Shown here in pieces: positions 16,586 through 24,178 of a stretch of 64,000 nucleotides of DNA. The notes below the pieces were generated by a model that had not been told where the DNA came from, made no database searches, and was given only the letters and a program-made list of their open reading frames with translations. The stretch is from HGM04593 sp045661225 (GTDB lineage Bacteria; Bacteroidota; Bacteroidia; Bacteroidales; Bacteroidaceae), in assembly GCA_045661225.1 (NCBI GenBank), contig JAZRFF010000018.1, forward strand, positions 1 to 64,000. The letters run 5' to 3'. Positions within the stretch are counted from its first letter, which is position 1; every line of letters starts with the position of its first letter. The position numbers were made by a program, and so were the translations under genes.

Positions 16586-18694
16586 ATGAAAATCAAAAGC
16601 ATTTTTCTAATGACCGCATTATCATTAGCTCTTTGCGGGTGTTCACAGCAACCCAAAGAACAAGAAAACCCGCTGTTGAGCGAGTTCAGCACACCTTACG
16701 GCATAGCCCCCTTTGCCGACATTACCATAGACAACTACCGCGAGGGTATGCTCAAGGGTATCGAGGAACAAAAAGCCGAGATTCAGGCTATCATCGACAA
16801 CAGCGATGAACCCACATTCGAAAATACCATAGTAGCGCTGGACCAGTGCGGTAAATTACTGCGCAGAGTACGCGGCACATTCAGCCCGATATCGGGCAGT
16901 AACTCAAGCAGCGAGACACGCGCACTCGAGAAAGAAATGTCCCCCATATTCTCGACACATAACGACGACATTTACCTTAACGAGAAACTCTTTGCGCGCG
17001 TAAAAAGCGTATACGACTCACGCGAGACGCTTACACTCACCCCCGAGCAGAGCAAGATACTCGAGAACATTTACGACCGTTTCGTGAACAGCGGTGCCGA
17101 ACTCAGCGACGAGAAAAAAGAGCAACTGCGCGCTTTAAACAAAGAAATATCAATGCTTCAGTTGAATTTCACACAGAATCTTCTGCACGAGACAAACAAC
17201 ACATTCGTTGTAGCCGAGAGTATTGAAGAACTGAAAGGACTCTCGCAGGCAAACATCGATGCAGCAGCAAAAATGGCAGCCGACAATGGTCAGCCCGGAA
17301 AATGGATGTTCAATATGCAGCGTCCAAGCTGCAACCCGGTACTGCAGTACTGCGAGAACCGCGAGCTACGCCGCAAGGTATATGAAGCATACTACAACCG
17401 AGGCAACAAAGACAACGAATACGACAATAAGGATATTTGTGCAAGACTCGTGACATTGCGTCTAAAGAAAGCCCAGCTTATGGGATTCAGCAATTACGCC
17501 CAAATGGCACTCGAGAACCGTATGGCAAGCACACCCGAGGCTGTGTACGACCTATTGATGCAGGTGTGGACACCGGCAGTGGAAAAAGCCAAGGAAGAGA
17601 TTGCCGACATACGCGCAGAGATTCGCAAAGAGGGCAAGAACTTTGAACCCGAAGGCTGGGACTATATGTATTATCTTGACAAAGCAAAGAAAGCGAAATA
17701 CTCCGTCGACGAAGAGGAGATACGCTCGTACCTCGAAATAAACAATGTTATGCAAGGAATATTCTACGTGGCAAACAAGCTATACGGCCTCACATTCAAG
17801 GAGATTACCGCCGATGTTCCAATGTATGAACCGACAGCAAAAGCATACGAGGTTATTGACCGCGACGGTACAACCCTTGCAATATTTTACAGCGACAATT
17901 TCCCGCGCGAGAGCAAACGTGCCGGAGCGTGGTGTACATCGTTCCGTTCGCAGAGCTACAAGGACGGCGAGCGTGTGATACCTATTGTTGTAAACTGCTG
18001 TAATATGACAGCCGCTACAGGCGACACACCTGCGCTGCAGAGCATAGACAACGTAGAGACAATGTTCCACGAGTTTGGCCACGCGCTACACAATTTTATG
18101 CGCGACGTTCAGTACAGTGGTGCAAGCGGTGTTGAGCGCGATTTTGTCGAGCTCCCCTCGCAGATTAACGAGCATTGGGCATTCCACCCCGAAGTTCTTG
18201 CAGTATACGCCAAGCACTACAGCACAGGCGAGATAATCCCGATGGAGCTTGTCGAAAAGATTCAGGAGAGCGCAAAATACGGTCAAGGATTCGCTACCGT
18301 AGAGTACATTGCAGCATCGCTAAGCGATATGGACTTGCACGTGTTGACAGAAATTCCCGAGAACCTTAATGTAATGGAATTCGAGGCACAAGAGCTTGCT
18401 AAACGCGGTATTCCGTCGCAGATTCTTCCTCGTTACCGTATGACCAACTTCAGCCATACAATGGGTGGAGGCTACACAGCCGGATACTACAGCTATATGT
18501 GGGCCGAGGTCCTTGACGCCGATGCTTTTGATGCCTTTGCCGAGACCGGTGATATATTCAACCCCGAGGTTGCCGAAAAGTTCCGCAAGTACATTCTTAC
18601 CCCCGGCGGCATTAACGACGGAATGACAATGTACAAGAACTTCCGCGGACGCGAACCACAAATCGATGCCCTGCTCCGCAACAGAGGAATGTAA
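16586..18694 (+). CDS. M3-family metallopeptidase, lipoprotein (peptidyl-dipeptidase Dcp-like)
   Basis: The 702-residue protein is an oligopeptidase of family M3. It has a lipoprotein signal (LALCGCSQQ, Cys at about 20), so it should be anchored in the periplasm or at an outer surface. The zinc site is FHEFGHALH (His495, Glu496, His499), and the downstream conserved H-F.. MGGGYTAGYYSY segment is present. The length fits Dcp/oligopeptidase A. It trims short peptides, releasing dipeptides in the Dcp case. It is monocistronic and ends at a strong terminator. Confidence 0.9.
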   Translation: MKIKSIFLMTALSLALCGCSQQPKEQENPLLSEFSTPYGIAPFADITIDNYREGMLKGIEEQKAEIQAIIDNSDEPTFENTIVALDQCGKLLRRVRGTFSPISGSNSSSETRALEKEMSPIFSTHNDDIYLNEKLFARVKSVYDSRETLTLTPEQSKILENIYDRFVNSGAELSDEKKEQLRALNKEISMLQLNFTQNLLHETNNTFVVAESIEELKGLSQANIDAAAKMAADNGQPGKWMFNMQRPSCNPVLQYCENRELRRKVYEAYYNRGNKDNEYDNKDICARLVTLRLKKAQLMGFSNYAQMALENRMASTPEAVYDLLMQVWTPAVEKAKEEIADIRAEIRKEGKNFEPEGWDYMYYLDKAKKAKYSVDEEEIRSYLEINNVMQGIFYVANKLYGLTFKEITADVPMYEPTAKAYEVIDRDGTTLAIFYSDNFPRESKRAGAWCTSFRSQSYKDGERVIPIVVNCCNMTAATGDTPALQSIDNVETMFHEFGHALHNFMRDVQYSGASGVERDFVELPSQINEHWAFHPEVLAVYAKHYSTGEIIPMELVEKIQESAKYGQGFATVEYIAASLSDMDLHVLTEIPENLNVMEFEAQELAKRGIPSQILPRYRMTNFSHTMGGGYTAGYYSYMWAEVLDADAFDAFAETGDIFNPEVAEKFRKYILTPGGINDGMTMYKNFRGREPQIDALLRNRGM

Positions 18695-18717
18695 AAAAAC
18701 ACCGTATAACATACTTT

Positions 18718-18746
18718 GAGGCCGACAATTGTCGGCCTCTTTTTTT
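18718..18746 (+). terminator. Terminator of the M3 peptidase gene
   Basis: The perfect dyad GAGGCCGACAATTGTCGGCCTC is followed by seven Ts, 24 bases after the stop. Confidence 0.9.
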
Positions 18747-18825
18747 ATGCTCGCTGCCCAACAAACAATAACAAAATATAAAATTTCCCTTTCCCGCAAA
18801 CAAAAGAGAGCATACAAATATTTAT

Positions 18826-18966
18826 ATGTCAAGAACGGAGACCCGCCGGTCGGCATTCAATAAGTCACTCAAAGAGAGACTGCGGCCCGGTCAACACCTG
18901 CATCAAATAGGGGTCGTTATTGCAAGTACCGGCGGCTCACCGTTTGAACAAATGTCAAACCATTAA
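18826..18966 (+). CDS. Possible 46-residue protein or structured leader before hsp20
   Basis: A frame MSRTETRRSAFNKSLKERL.. EQMSNH ends 12 bases before the hsp20 start. It is basic, with no membrane segment. The same DNA can form a long-range pairing (CCGCCGGT at 18843-18850 with ACCGGCGG at 18928-18935), so it may instead be a structured 5' leader of hsp20. The stretch is more GC-rich than other gaps. Confidence 0.3.
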   Translation: MSRTETRRSAFNKSLKERLRPGQHLHQIGVVIASTGGSPFEQMSNH

Positions 18967-18978
18967 AAAAAAGAGATT

Positions 18979-19455
18979 ATGAGTATGCCAATGAAACACG
19001 GAGCCCAATACTGGATTCCAAGTATCTTCAACGATTTTTTCAACAACGAGCTCCTTGTGCGTAACAATTCCACCGCACCGGCAATAAATGTTCTTGAGAC
19101 CGACAAGGAGTATAAGGTTGAAGTTGCAGCAGCAGGAATGTGCAAGGACGATTTTAAGATAAACATAGACAGCAACAACGACCTTACAATAACAATGGAA
19201 AAAAGTTGCAACTGCGACTGCAAAGACGAAAATAAGCACGAAAAGGAGTGCACCGATGAGAAATGCGAATGCAAAGGCCGATATTTACGCCGAGAATTCT
19301 CATATACAAAGTTCCAACAGACTCTTGTAATGCCCGAGAATGCCGATACCTCTAAAATTCAGGCAAAAGTAAAGCACGGCGTACTTAAAATCCACATTCC
19401 AAAGAAAAACGTCACCCCCGAAGAAAAAGTAGAAAGGAGTATTACCATTGAATAA
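18979..19455 (+). CDS. Hsp20/alpha-crystallin small heat-shock protein with Cys-rich insert
   Basis: The 158-residue ATP-independent chaperone has the alpha-crystallin domain (about 33-140): VLETDKEYKVEVAAAG, KFQQTLVMPENAD, VKHGVLKIHIPK. Between the third strand and YLRREFSY there is a 25-residue insert (about 76-100) with six cysteines (77, 79, 81, 91, 96, 98) in CNCDCK..CTDEKCECK. Related Bacteroidales Hsp20 proteins usually carry only charged residues there. The cysteines could bind metal or respond to redox. It is monocistronic. Confidence 0.92.
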   Translation: MSMPMKHGAQYWIPSIFNDFFNNELLVRNNSTAPAINVLETDKEYKVEVAAAGMCKDDFKINIDSNNDLTITMEKSCNCDCKDENKHEKECTDEKCECKGRYLRREFSYTKFQQTLVMPENADTSKIQAKVKHGVLKIHIPKKNVTPEEKVERSITIE

Positions 19456-19493
19456 CAATAAAAGTGTTGCTTATAAGCAACACTTTTATTGTT
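19454..19493. terminator. Bidirectional terminator between hsp20 and the GH35 gene
   Basis: This is a perfect 40-bp dyad with core AGTGTTGCTTATAAGCAACACT and A/T-rich ends. It serves the convergent hsp20 (plus) and beta-galactosidase (minus) genes. Confidence 0.9.
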
Positions 19494-19503
19494 TATAGAA
19501 TTA

Positions 19504-21816
19504 TCACTCATAGAGGAAGAACTGCGGGCGTCCATAGAGGCGGAACTCCTTTATGCAACCCGGAAGCGACACGTCGCGCATCTTCAGACGACACGCCTTA
19601 ACGGTGTGAATAGTGCCAAGGTCAATAATCAGGCGATGCGGTAAAGGCTTCACATCTTTTCTCCACGCCGAATGCCAATAGGTCGATTCATCGCCGTCTA
19701 TCAGATAACGTGCATAACCCTCGCCCTGAGCCTCGGTATTTGTGTGTACAATACTCCACTCGTCTTTGGGTATAATGTTACCCTTTTCGTCTATAAGTTC
19801 AATCTCGCAAATACAAGAGTGTTTGTCGTCGTAGGTACTGCGTATATCTATGCAAAGATGACGCAATGTCTTTAAGCCGTCAAATGCAAACTCCTGCCAA
19901 CCGGTCTTTTTCTCGACCTTGCCTTTGTAAATTCCGTCATACTCATCGAGTACAGGAACGCGATTATAGTCATACTCGGACTTCTGTTGGTTCTTGTCGG
20001 GACCAAGAGTGTTTAGTACAGGCTTGTCGAGGCCGCGTACCGAGCGTTTGCCTGTAGACTCCATCTCAAAGACAACAATTTCATTCTCGCCCTTCTTAAT
20101 CCACGGAGCCGGGAGATAAATAGTCTGCTGAGGACCAATGCCCCAGAATTTTCCGAGCGACTTTCCGTTAACCCAAACGGCACCTTTACCCCAGCCTGTC
20201 ATATCGATAAAAGTATCACCTATCTTATCTATAGTAATTGTTCCACGATAGAAACCGGGCTGGTTGCCCTCGTGACGAATCTTCGGGAACTTAAATTCGT
20301 CGACCTTGGCGCGATGCAGCGGCAACGACGTTACCACCCAGTCTTTAAGTTCCTTTCCGCCGAGCGTAACGCGCTTGGTAATACCTTTCAAGTTGTTCAC
20401 AAGGTCTTTTCCGTAGTTCACACGACCACCATTCTCGACAAGAATCTCAAGCACAGAATTAGGCTCGGAAACTTCAATCTCTATTGAATTCTGATGGAAG
20501 CGACGGTCTATACTGCCTACAACATTGCCATTGAGCAACACCACTGCATAGTCGCGCAGCTCATCGATAACGAGTTTACCCGTTGTTGGCTGGGCTACCG
20601 TTGTCTCGTAATGTATATAGCCATAATCCTGGTTCATATCCTCCATAGTAAGAGGTTTCTCCGATTTTACTCTATCGCCGTATGCCACAGAGAGCGGTGC
20701 CCACTCGGTAAGCTCAACCTCGGGGAAGGTTGTCGTCGGGTTGTCGGCCGGTACGGGAGGCAGTGTCACGCCTTCGGGAAGGTTTCTTTGGATAACCTCG
20801 CGGAATGCGTGGTACTTTGGATAGGCATTACCATACTCGCCAAGCGGCGCGTCGTAATCGTAGCTTGTCGGCTGGGGTTCGTATGAGCCATTGTTGGTGT
20901 TTGCTCCGTTAGTGTAGCAAAAGTTCGTTCCGCCGTGGAACATATAGATGCTCACCGAGACGTCGTGCTTGAGCATCCAGTCGAGCTGCTCGGCAGGACG
21001 TTCATAGTTTACGGCCGAGTGTGGCTGTCCCCACACGTCGAACCACGCAGGATAGAATTCTGCAACAAAATATGGGCCACCGGGATAGAAACGGTCTATA
21101 GAGTTCATAATATCATCGCCCACGGCACCATTTACAGTAGGCAGAATACCGGGAATATACCCGTTGGGCATCTGTCCCGAACCGTCACAGGTCATTAGCG
21201 GCACGTTAAAGCCGGCATTCTTTATCATCTCGGCAAGCTTGCCAAGATAGACCTTATCGTCGCTGTACGAACCATACTCATTTTCAACCTGTACCATTAT
21301 TATATTACCACCGTTTGTGACAGTGTGTGGAGCAAGTTCCTTGCCAAGAGCATTCAGATAGCGCTCGCACGCAGCAAGAAAGGCCGGGTTATCACTGCGC
21401 CACACAAGAGTGCTGTCTTTCTGCAGCCAATAGGGGTAACCGCCGAAGTCAAATTCAGCGCACACATATGGACCGGGACGCAACAGCACGAAGAGACCTT
21501 CTTCGGCTGCAATCTCCACGAAACGCGCAATATCGGCCTGTCCTTCGAAATTAAACTCACCCGGTTGAGGTTCGTGCACCGCCCAGAATACATAGGCCGA
21601 TACGGTATTTAAACCCATAGCCTTTGCACGTTTCATTCGGTCACGCCAATACTCTACCGGTATTCGCGGATAGTGCATTTCACCACAGATGAGCTGTACC
21701 TTTTCGCCGTCATAAAGGAACTTTCCGTCCTTTATCTCAAAAGTATGCTTCTCCTTGCAACAGGAACTTAACCCCACTAAAAGAACAAGCATCAACAGTG
21801 TTAGAACTTTTCTCAT
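19504..21816 (-). CDS. GH35 beta-galactosidase, lipoprotein, with F5/8 type C domain
   Basis: The 770-residue exported enzyme has a lipobox (VGLSSCC, Cys at about 19). The GH35 barrel follows: GEMHYPRIPVEYWRDR, then VQVENEYGSY with the acid/base Glu180, then AEFYPAWFDVWG with the nucleophile Glu. Jelly-roll domains follow (GWGKGAVWVNGKSLGKFWGI), then a C-terminal discoidin/CBM32-like domain (about 640-765; YLIDGDESTYWHSAW, HRLIIDLGTIHTVK). It removes terminal beta-galactose from glycans at the cell surface or in the periplasm. It is a lone gene without SusC/D neighbours. Confidence 0.93.
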   Translation of the reverse strand: MRKVLTLLMLVLLVGLSSCCKEKHTFEIKDGKFLYDGEKVQLICGEMHYPRIPVEYWRDRMKRAKAMGLNTVSAYVFWAVHEPQPGEFNFEGQADIARFVEIAAEEGLFVLLRPGPYVCAEFDFGGYPYWLQKDSTLVWRSDNPAFLAACERYLNALGKELAPHTVTNGGNIIMVQVENEYGSYSDDKVYLGKLAEMIKNAGFNVPLMTCDGSGQMPNGYIPGILPTVNGAVGDDIMNSIDRFYPGGPYFVAEFYPAWFDVWGQPHSAVNYERPAEQLDWMLKHDVSVSIYMFHGGTNFCYTNGANTNNGSYEPQPTSYDYDAPLGEYGNAYPKYHAFREVIQRNLPEGVTLPPVPADNPTTTFPEVELTEWAPLSVAYGDRVKSEKPLTMEDMNQDYGYIHYETTVAQPTTGKLVIDELRDYAVVLLNGNVVGSIDRRFHQNSIEIEVSEPNSVLEILVENGGRVNYGKDLVNNLKGITKRVTLGGKELKDWVVTSLPLHRAKVDEFKFPKIRHEGNQPGFYRGTITIDKIGDTFIDMTGWGKGAVWVNGKSLGKFWGIGPQQTIYLPAPWIKKGENEIVVFEMESTGKRSVRGLDKPVLNTLGPDKNQQKSEYDYNRVPVLDEYDGIYKGKVEKKTGWQEFAFDGLKTLRHLCIDIRSTYDDKHSCICEIELIDEKGNIIPKDEWSIVHTNTEAQGEGYARYLIDGDESTYWHSAWRKDVKPLPHRLIIDLGTIHTVKACRLKMRDVSLPGCIKEFRLYGRPQFFLYE

Positions 21817-21862
21817 AACAATAAATGTTTGGCAATATTATTAAATAAGGTATTTTTTTGAT

Positions 21863-21878
21863 ATTTATCTCAAAGATA
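21863..21878. repeat. Direct repeat flanking hairpin module C (left)
   Basis: ATTTATCTCAAAGATA occurs here and at 21950-21965, on either side of the module. Its complement includes TATCTTTG, a -7 box. This copy lacks a -33 box on the minus strand. Confidence 0.75.
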
Positions 21879-21882
21879 ACAC

Positions 21883-21936
21883 ACAAACGAGCGAGAAATA
21901 TAAAGCTTGCTTTAATATTTTTCACAGCGAGTGCAG
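21883..21936 (-). repeat. Dispersed hairpin module, copy C
   Basis: It is nearly identical to copy A at 10318. It lies in the 5' leader of the minus-strand beta-galactosidase gene, between the probable promoter and the start codon at 21816. Confidence 0.8.
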
Positions 21937-21949
21937 AAAAATCTTAGAG

Positions 21950-21988
21950 ATTTATCTCAAAGATAGGCAAAAAAAGATAAACAGCAAA
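21950..21988 (-). promoter_or_regulatory. Promoter of the GH35 gene with duplicated -7 box
   Basis: On the minus strand TTTG (21985-21988) and TATCTTTG (21958-21965) are 19 bases apart, the standard Bacteroidales spacing. Transcription would start near 21951 and carry module C in a leader of about 135 bases. Confidence 0.6.
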
Positions 21989-21995
21989 TATCGGG

Positions 21996-22028
21996 ATAAA
22001 AAAAGAGGGTTCCGCAAGCGGAACCCTC
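21996..22028 (-). terminator. Terminator of gapA
   Basis: GAGGGTTCCG-CAAG-CGGAACCCTC is a perfect 10-bp stem followed by a U-run on the minus strand, 23 bases past the gapA stop. Confidence 0.9.
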
Positions 22029-22050
22029 GAATATGTCAGACAACGACGAA

Positions 22051-23061
22051 TTAGCCGTTAACTGTTGCCATATGAGCGATGAGGTCGAGAACCTTGTTAG
22101 AGTAACCAATCTCATTGTCATACCAAGAAACAACCTTAACGAAAGTATCTGTCAAAGCGATACCTGCCTTAGCGTCGAAGATTGATGTACGAGTGTCACC
22201 CAAGAAGTCTGAAGAAACTACATCGTACTCTGTGTAACCAAGAACACCCTTCAACTCGCCCTCAGCTGCCTCTTTCATAGCTGCACAAATCTGAGCGTAT
22301 GTAGCAGGCTTAGCCAAGTTAACTGTCAAGTCAACAACTGAAACGTCAAGAGTAGGAACGCGCATTGACATACCTGTGAGCTTGCCGTTCAAAGCGGGGA
22401 TAACCTTACCTACAGCCTTAGCAGCACCTGTAGAAGAAGGAATGATGTTGCCGGCAGCTGCACGACCACCACGCCAGTCTTTCAAAGAAGGACCGTCAAC
22501 AGTCTTCTGTGTAGCTGTTGTAGAGTGAACAGTTGTCATCAAACCGTCTGTGATACCCCATTTGTCGTTAAGAACCTTAGCGATAGGAGCAAGACAGTTA
22601 GTTGTACAAGAAGCGTTAGAAACGAACTGTGTACCCTTAACATAAGTCTTCTCGTTTACACCGCAAACGAACATAGGAGTGTCGTCCTTTGAAGGAGCAG
22701 ACATAACAACATACTTAGCACCAGCCTCGATGTGAGCCTGAGCCTTGTCCTTAGAAAGGAAGAGACCTGTTGACTCAACAACGTACTCAGCACCTACCTC
22801 GTCCCACTTCAAATCTGCAGGGTTACGCTCTGCTGTTACGCGAATGGGCTTACCGTTAACGATGAGCTTGTTGTTCTCTACGTCAGCCTCGATTGTACCC
22901 TCGAAGATACCGTGCATTGTGTCATACTTAAGCATATAAGCCAAGTAATCTACAGGGCAAAGGTCGTTGATACCTACAATCTCGATGTCGTTTCTTGTCT
23001 GAGCGGCACGGAAAACGAAACGGCCGATACGGCCAAAACCGTTAATACCTACTTTTGTCAT
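22051..23061 (-). CDS. gapA: Glyceraldehyde-3-phosphate dehydrogenase
   Basis: The 336-residue type I GAPDH oxidises glyceraldehyde-3-phosphate to 1,3-bisphosphoglycerate with NAD+ in the cytoplasm. The NAD motif INGFGRIGR, the catalytic SNASCTTNCLAP (Cys152), HSTTATQKTVDGPS and SWYDNEIGYSNKVLDL are all present. Codon use looks like that of a highly expressed gene. The promoter lies 160-190 bases upstream, and a tiny lipoprotein frame stands between promoter and gene. Confidence 0.98.
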   Translation of the reverse strand: MTKVGINGFGRIGRFVFRAAQTRNDIEIVGINDLCPVDYLAYMLKYDTMHGIFEGTIEADVENNKLIVNGKPIRVTAERNPADLKWDEVGAEYVVESTGLFLSKDKAQAHIEAGAKYVVMSAPSKDDTPMFVCGVNEKTYVKGTQFVSNASCTTNCLAPIAKVLNDKWGITDGLMTTVHSTTATQKTVDGPSLKDWRGGRAAAGNIIPSSTGAAKAVGKVIPALNGKLTGMSMRVPTLDVSVVDLTVNLAKPATYAQICAAMKEAAEGELKGVLGYTEYDVVSSDFLGDTRTSIFDAKAGIALTDTFVKVVSWYDNEIGYSNKVLDLIAHMATVNG

Positions 23062-23106
23062 AATTACTTTATTAAATTAAAAAGGATTAAAAAAATTCTC
23101 TTTATA

Positions 23107-23196
23107 TTATCCACAATTGCAATATTCAGCAGCACGGCACGACACCAGTACAAATACCAGCAACATTGCCAACAAGAGTATCTTTGTCAATTTCAT
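23107..23196 (-). CDS. Tiny lipoprotein, 29 residues, in the gapA leader
   Basis: The frame starts MKLTKILLLAMLLVFVLVSC and ends RAAEYCNCG: a positively charged start, a hydrophobic run and a lipobox (VLVSC), so a mature peptide of only about ten residues. It is preceded by GTGAAAAAGGT. A TAnnTTTG promoter lies 24 bases upstream and gapA begins 45 bases downstream, so both should be on one mRNA. It could be a real micro-lipoprotein or a translated leader. Confidence 0.6.
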   Translation of the reverse strand: MKLTKILLLAMLLVFVLVSCRAAEYCNCG

Positions 23197-23219
23197 ACCT
23201 TTTTCACTGAATATCGATG

Positions 23220-23250
23220 CAAAATTAACAAAATGTTTTTCACTCACAAA
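23220..23250 (-). promoter_or_regulatory. Promoter of the small lipoprotein and gapA
   Basis: On the minus strand TTTG (23247-23250) and TAATTTTG (23220-23227) are separated by 19 bases, an exact Bacteroidales sigma-factor pattern. Confidence 0.75.
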
Positions 23251-23298
23251 ATAAAAGACCATTTAAATTCCCGAAAAATTAAAGAAAAGAACATTTTT

Positions 23299-23379
23299 TC
23301 AAGCGCAGCGCAATAATAAGCCTGCAATCAACAGCAAAATGCCGTAAAAAGCCACAAAAAGAACCAAAAGAATCCCCAT
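23299..23379 (-). CDS. Possible 26-residue hydrophobic peptide
   Basis: The minus-strand frame MGILLVLFVAFYGILLLIAG then LLLRCA is a single membrane helix. It lies upstream of the gapA promoter in the gap 23251-23562. There is no convincing ribosome site, so it may be chance. Confidence 0.25.
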   Translation of the reverse strand: MGILLVLFVAFYGILLLIAGLLLRCA

Positions 23380-23470
23380 TGTAACCCAAGCCTCAAACAA
23401 CAAAAAGCCTCATTACCACCTGCACAGTAAAAAAAACACACAATCCCCGAATGTTTATTGTTAAAAACAG

Positions 23471-23499
23471 TTGAACTTTGATATTTTTTCTTAACTTTG
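23471..23499 (+). promoter_or_regulatory. Promoter of mscL
   Basis: GTTG (ending 23473) and TAACTTTG (23492-23499) are 18 bases apart, 64 bases before the mscL start. Confidence 0.6.
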
Positions 23500-23562
23500 C
23501 ATCGCTCACAGAGCATTCGCTCTTGCGACGGAGATATAATTTAACTTTAAATATTTGGTACT

Positions 23563-24039
23563 ATGGGATTTTTGAAAGATTTCAAAGCCTTTGCAATGAA
23601 AGGTAACGTTATCGATATGGCTGTCGGTGTTATCATCGGTGGTGCATTCGGTAAGATTGTAACATCAATCGTAAACGACATTATTATGCCCCCTATCGGT
23701 CTTTTGGTTGGTGGCGTAAACTTCAAAGAGTTGAAGCTGGTTATGCAGGCCGCTAAGCCCGAGGTTCTTAACGAAGCAGGCGAGGTTGTTACACCCGCAG
23801 TTGCCGAGGTAACACTCAACTATGGTAACTTCTTGCAGCAGACATTCGACTTCCTCATTATTGCATTGTCAATCTTCACTGTTATCAGAATCATCGCTAA
23901 GGTTAGCGAAATGACAAAGAAGAAAGAAGAGGAGGCTAAGCAGGCTGCACCTGCTCCCGCACCCGCTCCTGCACCGGAGCCCAGCGCCGAGGAGAAACTT
24001 CTTACCGAGATTCGCGACCTCTTGAAAGAGAAGAAATAA
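23563..24039 (+). CDS. mscL: Large-conductance mechanosensitive channel
   Basis: The 158-residue inner-membrane channel opens under membrane tension to release solutes on osmotic downshock. The N-terminal amphipathic helix (FLKDFKAFAMKGNVIDMAVGVIIG) and pore helix TM1, a periplasmic loop (about 50-85), TM2 (FDFLIIALSIFTVIRII) and a C-terminal helical bundle are in order. An Ala-Pro run (PAPAPAPAPEP, about 131-141) links TM2 to the last helix. That makes it a little longer than E. coli MscL (136). Confidence 0.96.
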   Translation: MGFLKDFKAFAMKGNVIDMAVGVIIGGAFGKIVTSIVNDIIMPPIGLLVGGVNFKELKLVMQAAKPEVLNEAGEVVTPAVAEVTLNYGNFLQQTFDFLIIALSIFTVIRIIAKVSEMTKKKEEEAKQAAPAPAPAPAPEPSAEEKLLTEIRDLLKEKK

Positions 24040-24050
24040 TAGTGCACTAC

Positions 24051-24090
24051 AACGAGAGTGAAGCCTGCGGGTTTCACTCTCGTTCTTTTT
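24051..24090 (+). terminator. Terminator of mscL
   Basis: AACGAGAGTGAA pairs with TTCACTCTCGTT and is followed by a T-run, 12 bases after the stop. Confidence 0.85.
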
Positions 24091-24136
24091 ACAAAATATT
24101 AGCGTTGTCACTCTTGTAAAAAAAAAGAAAAAGCAG

Positions 24137-24144
24137 TAACTTCG
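24137..24144 (+). promoter_or_regulatory. -7 box of the guaA-like gene
   Basis: TAACTTCG, one base off TAnnTTTG, lies 35 bases before the start at 24179. Confidence 0.35.
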
Positions 24145-24178
24145 CAGAGCATTCAAGAATTTTTTAAACATCAAGAAT

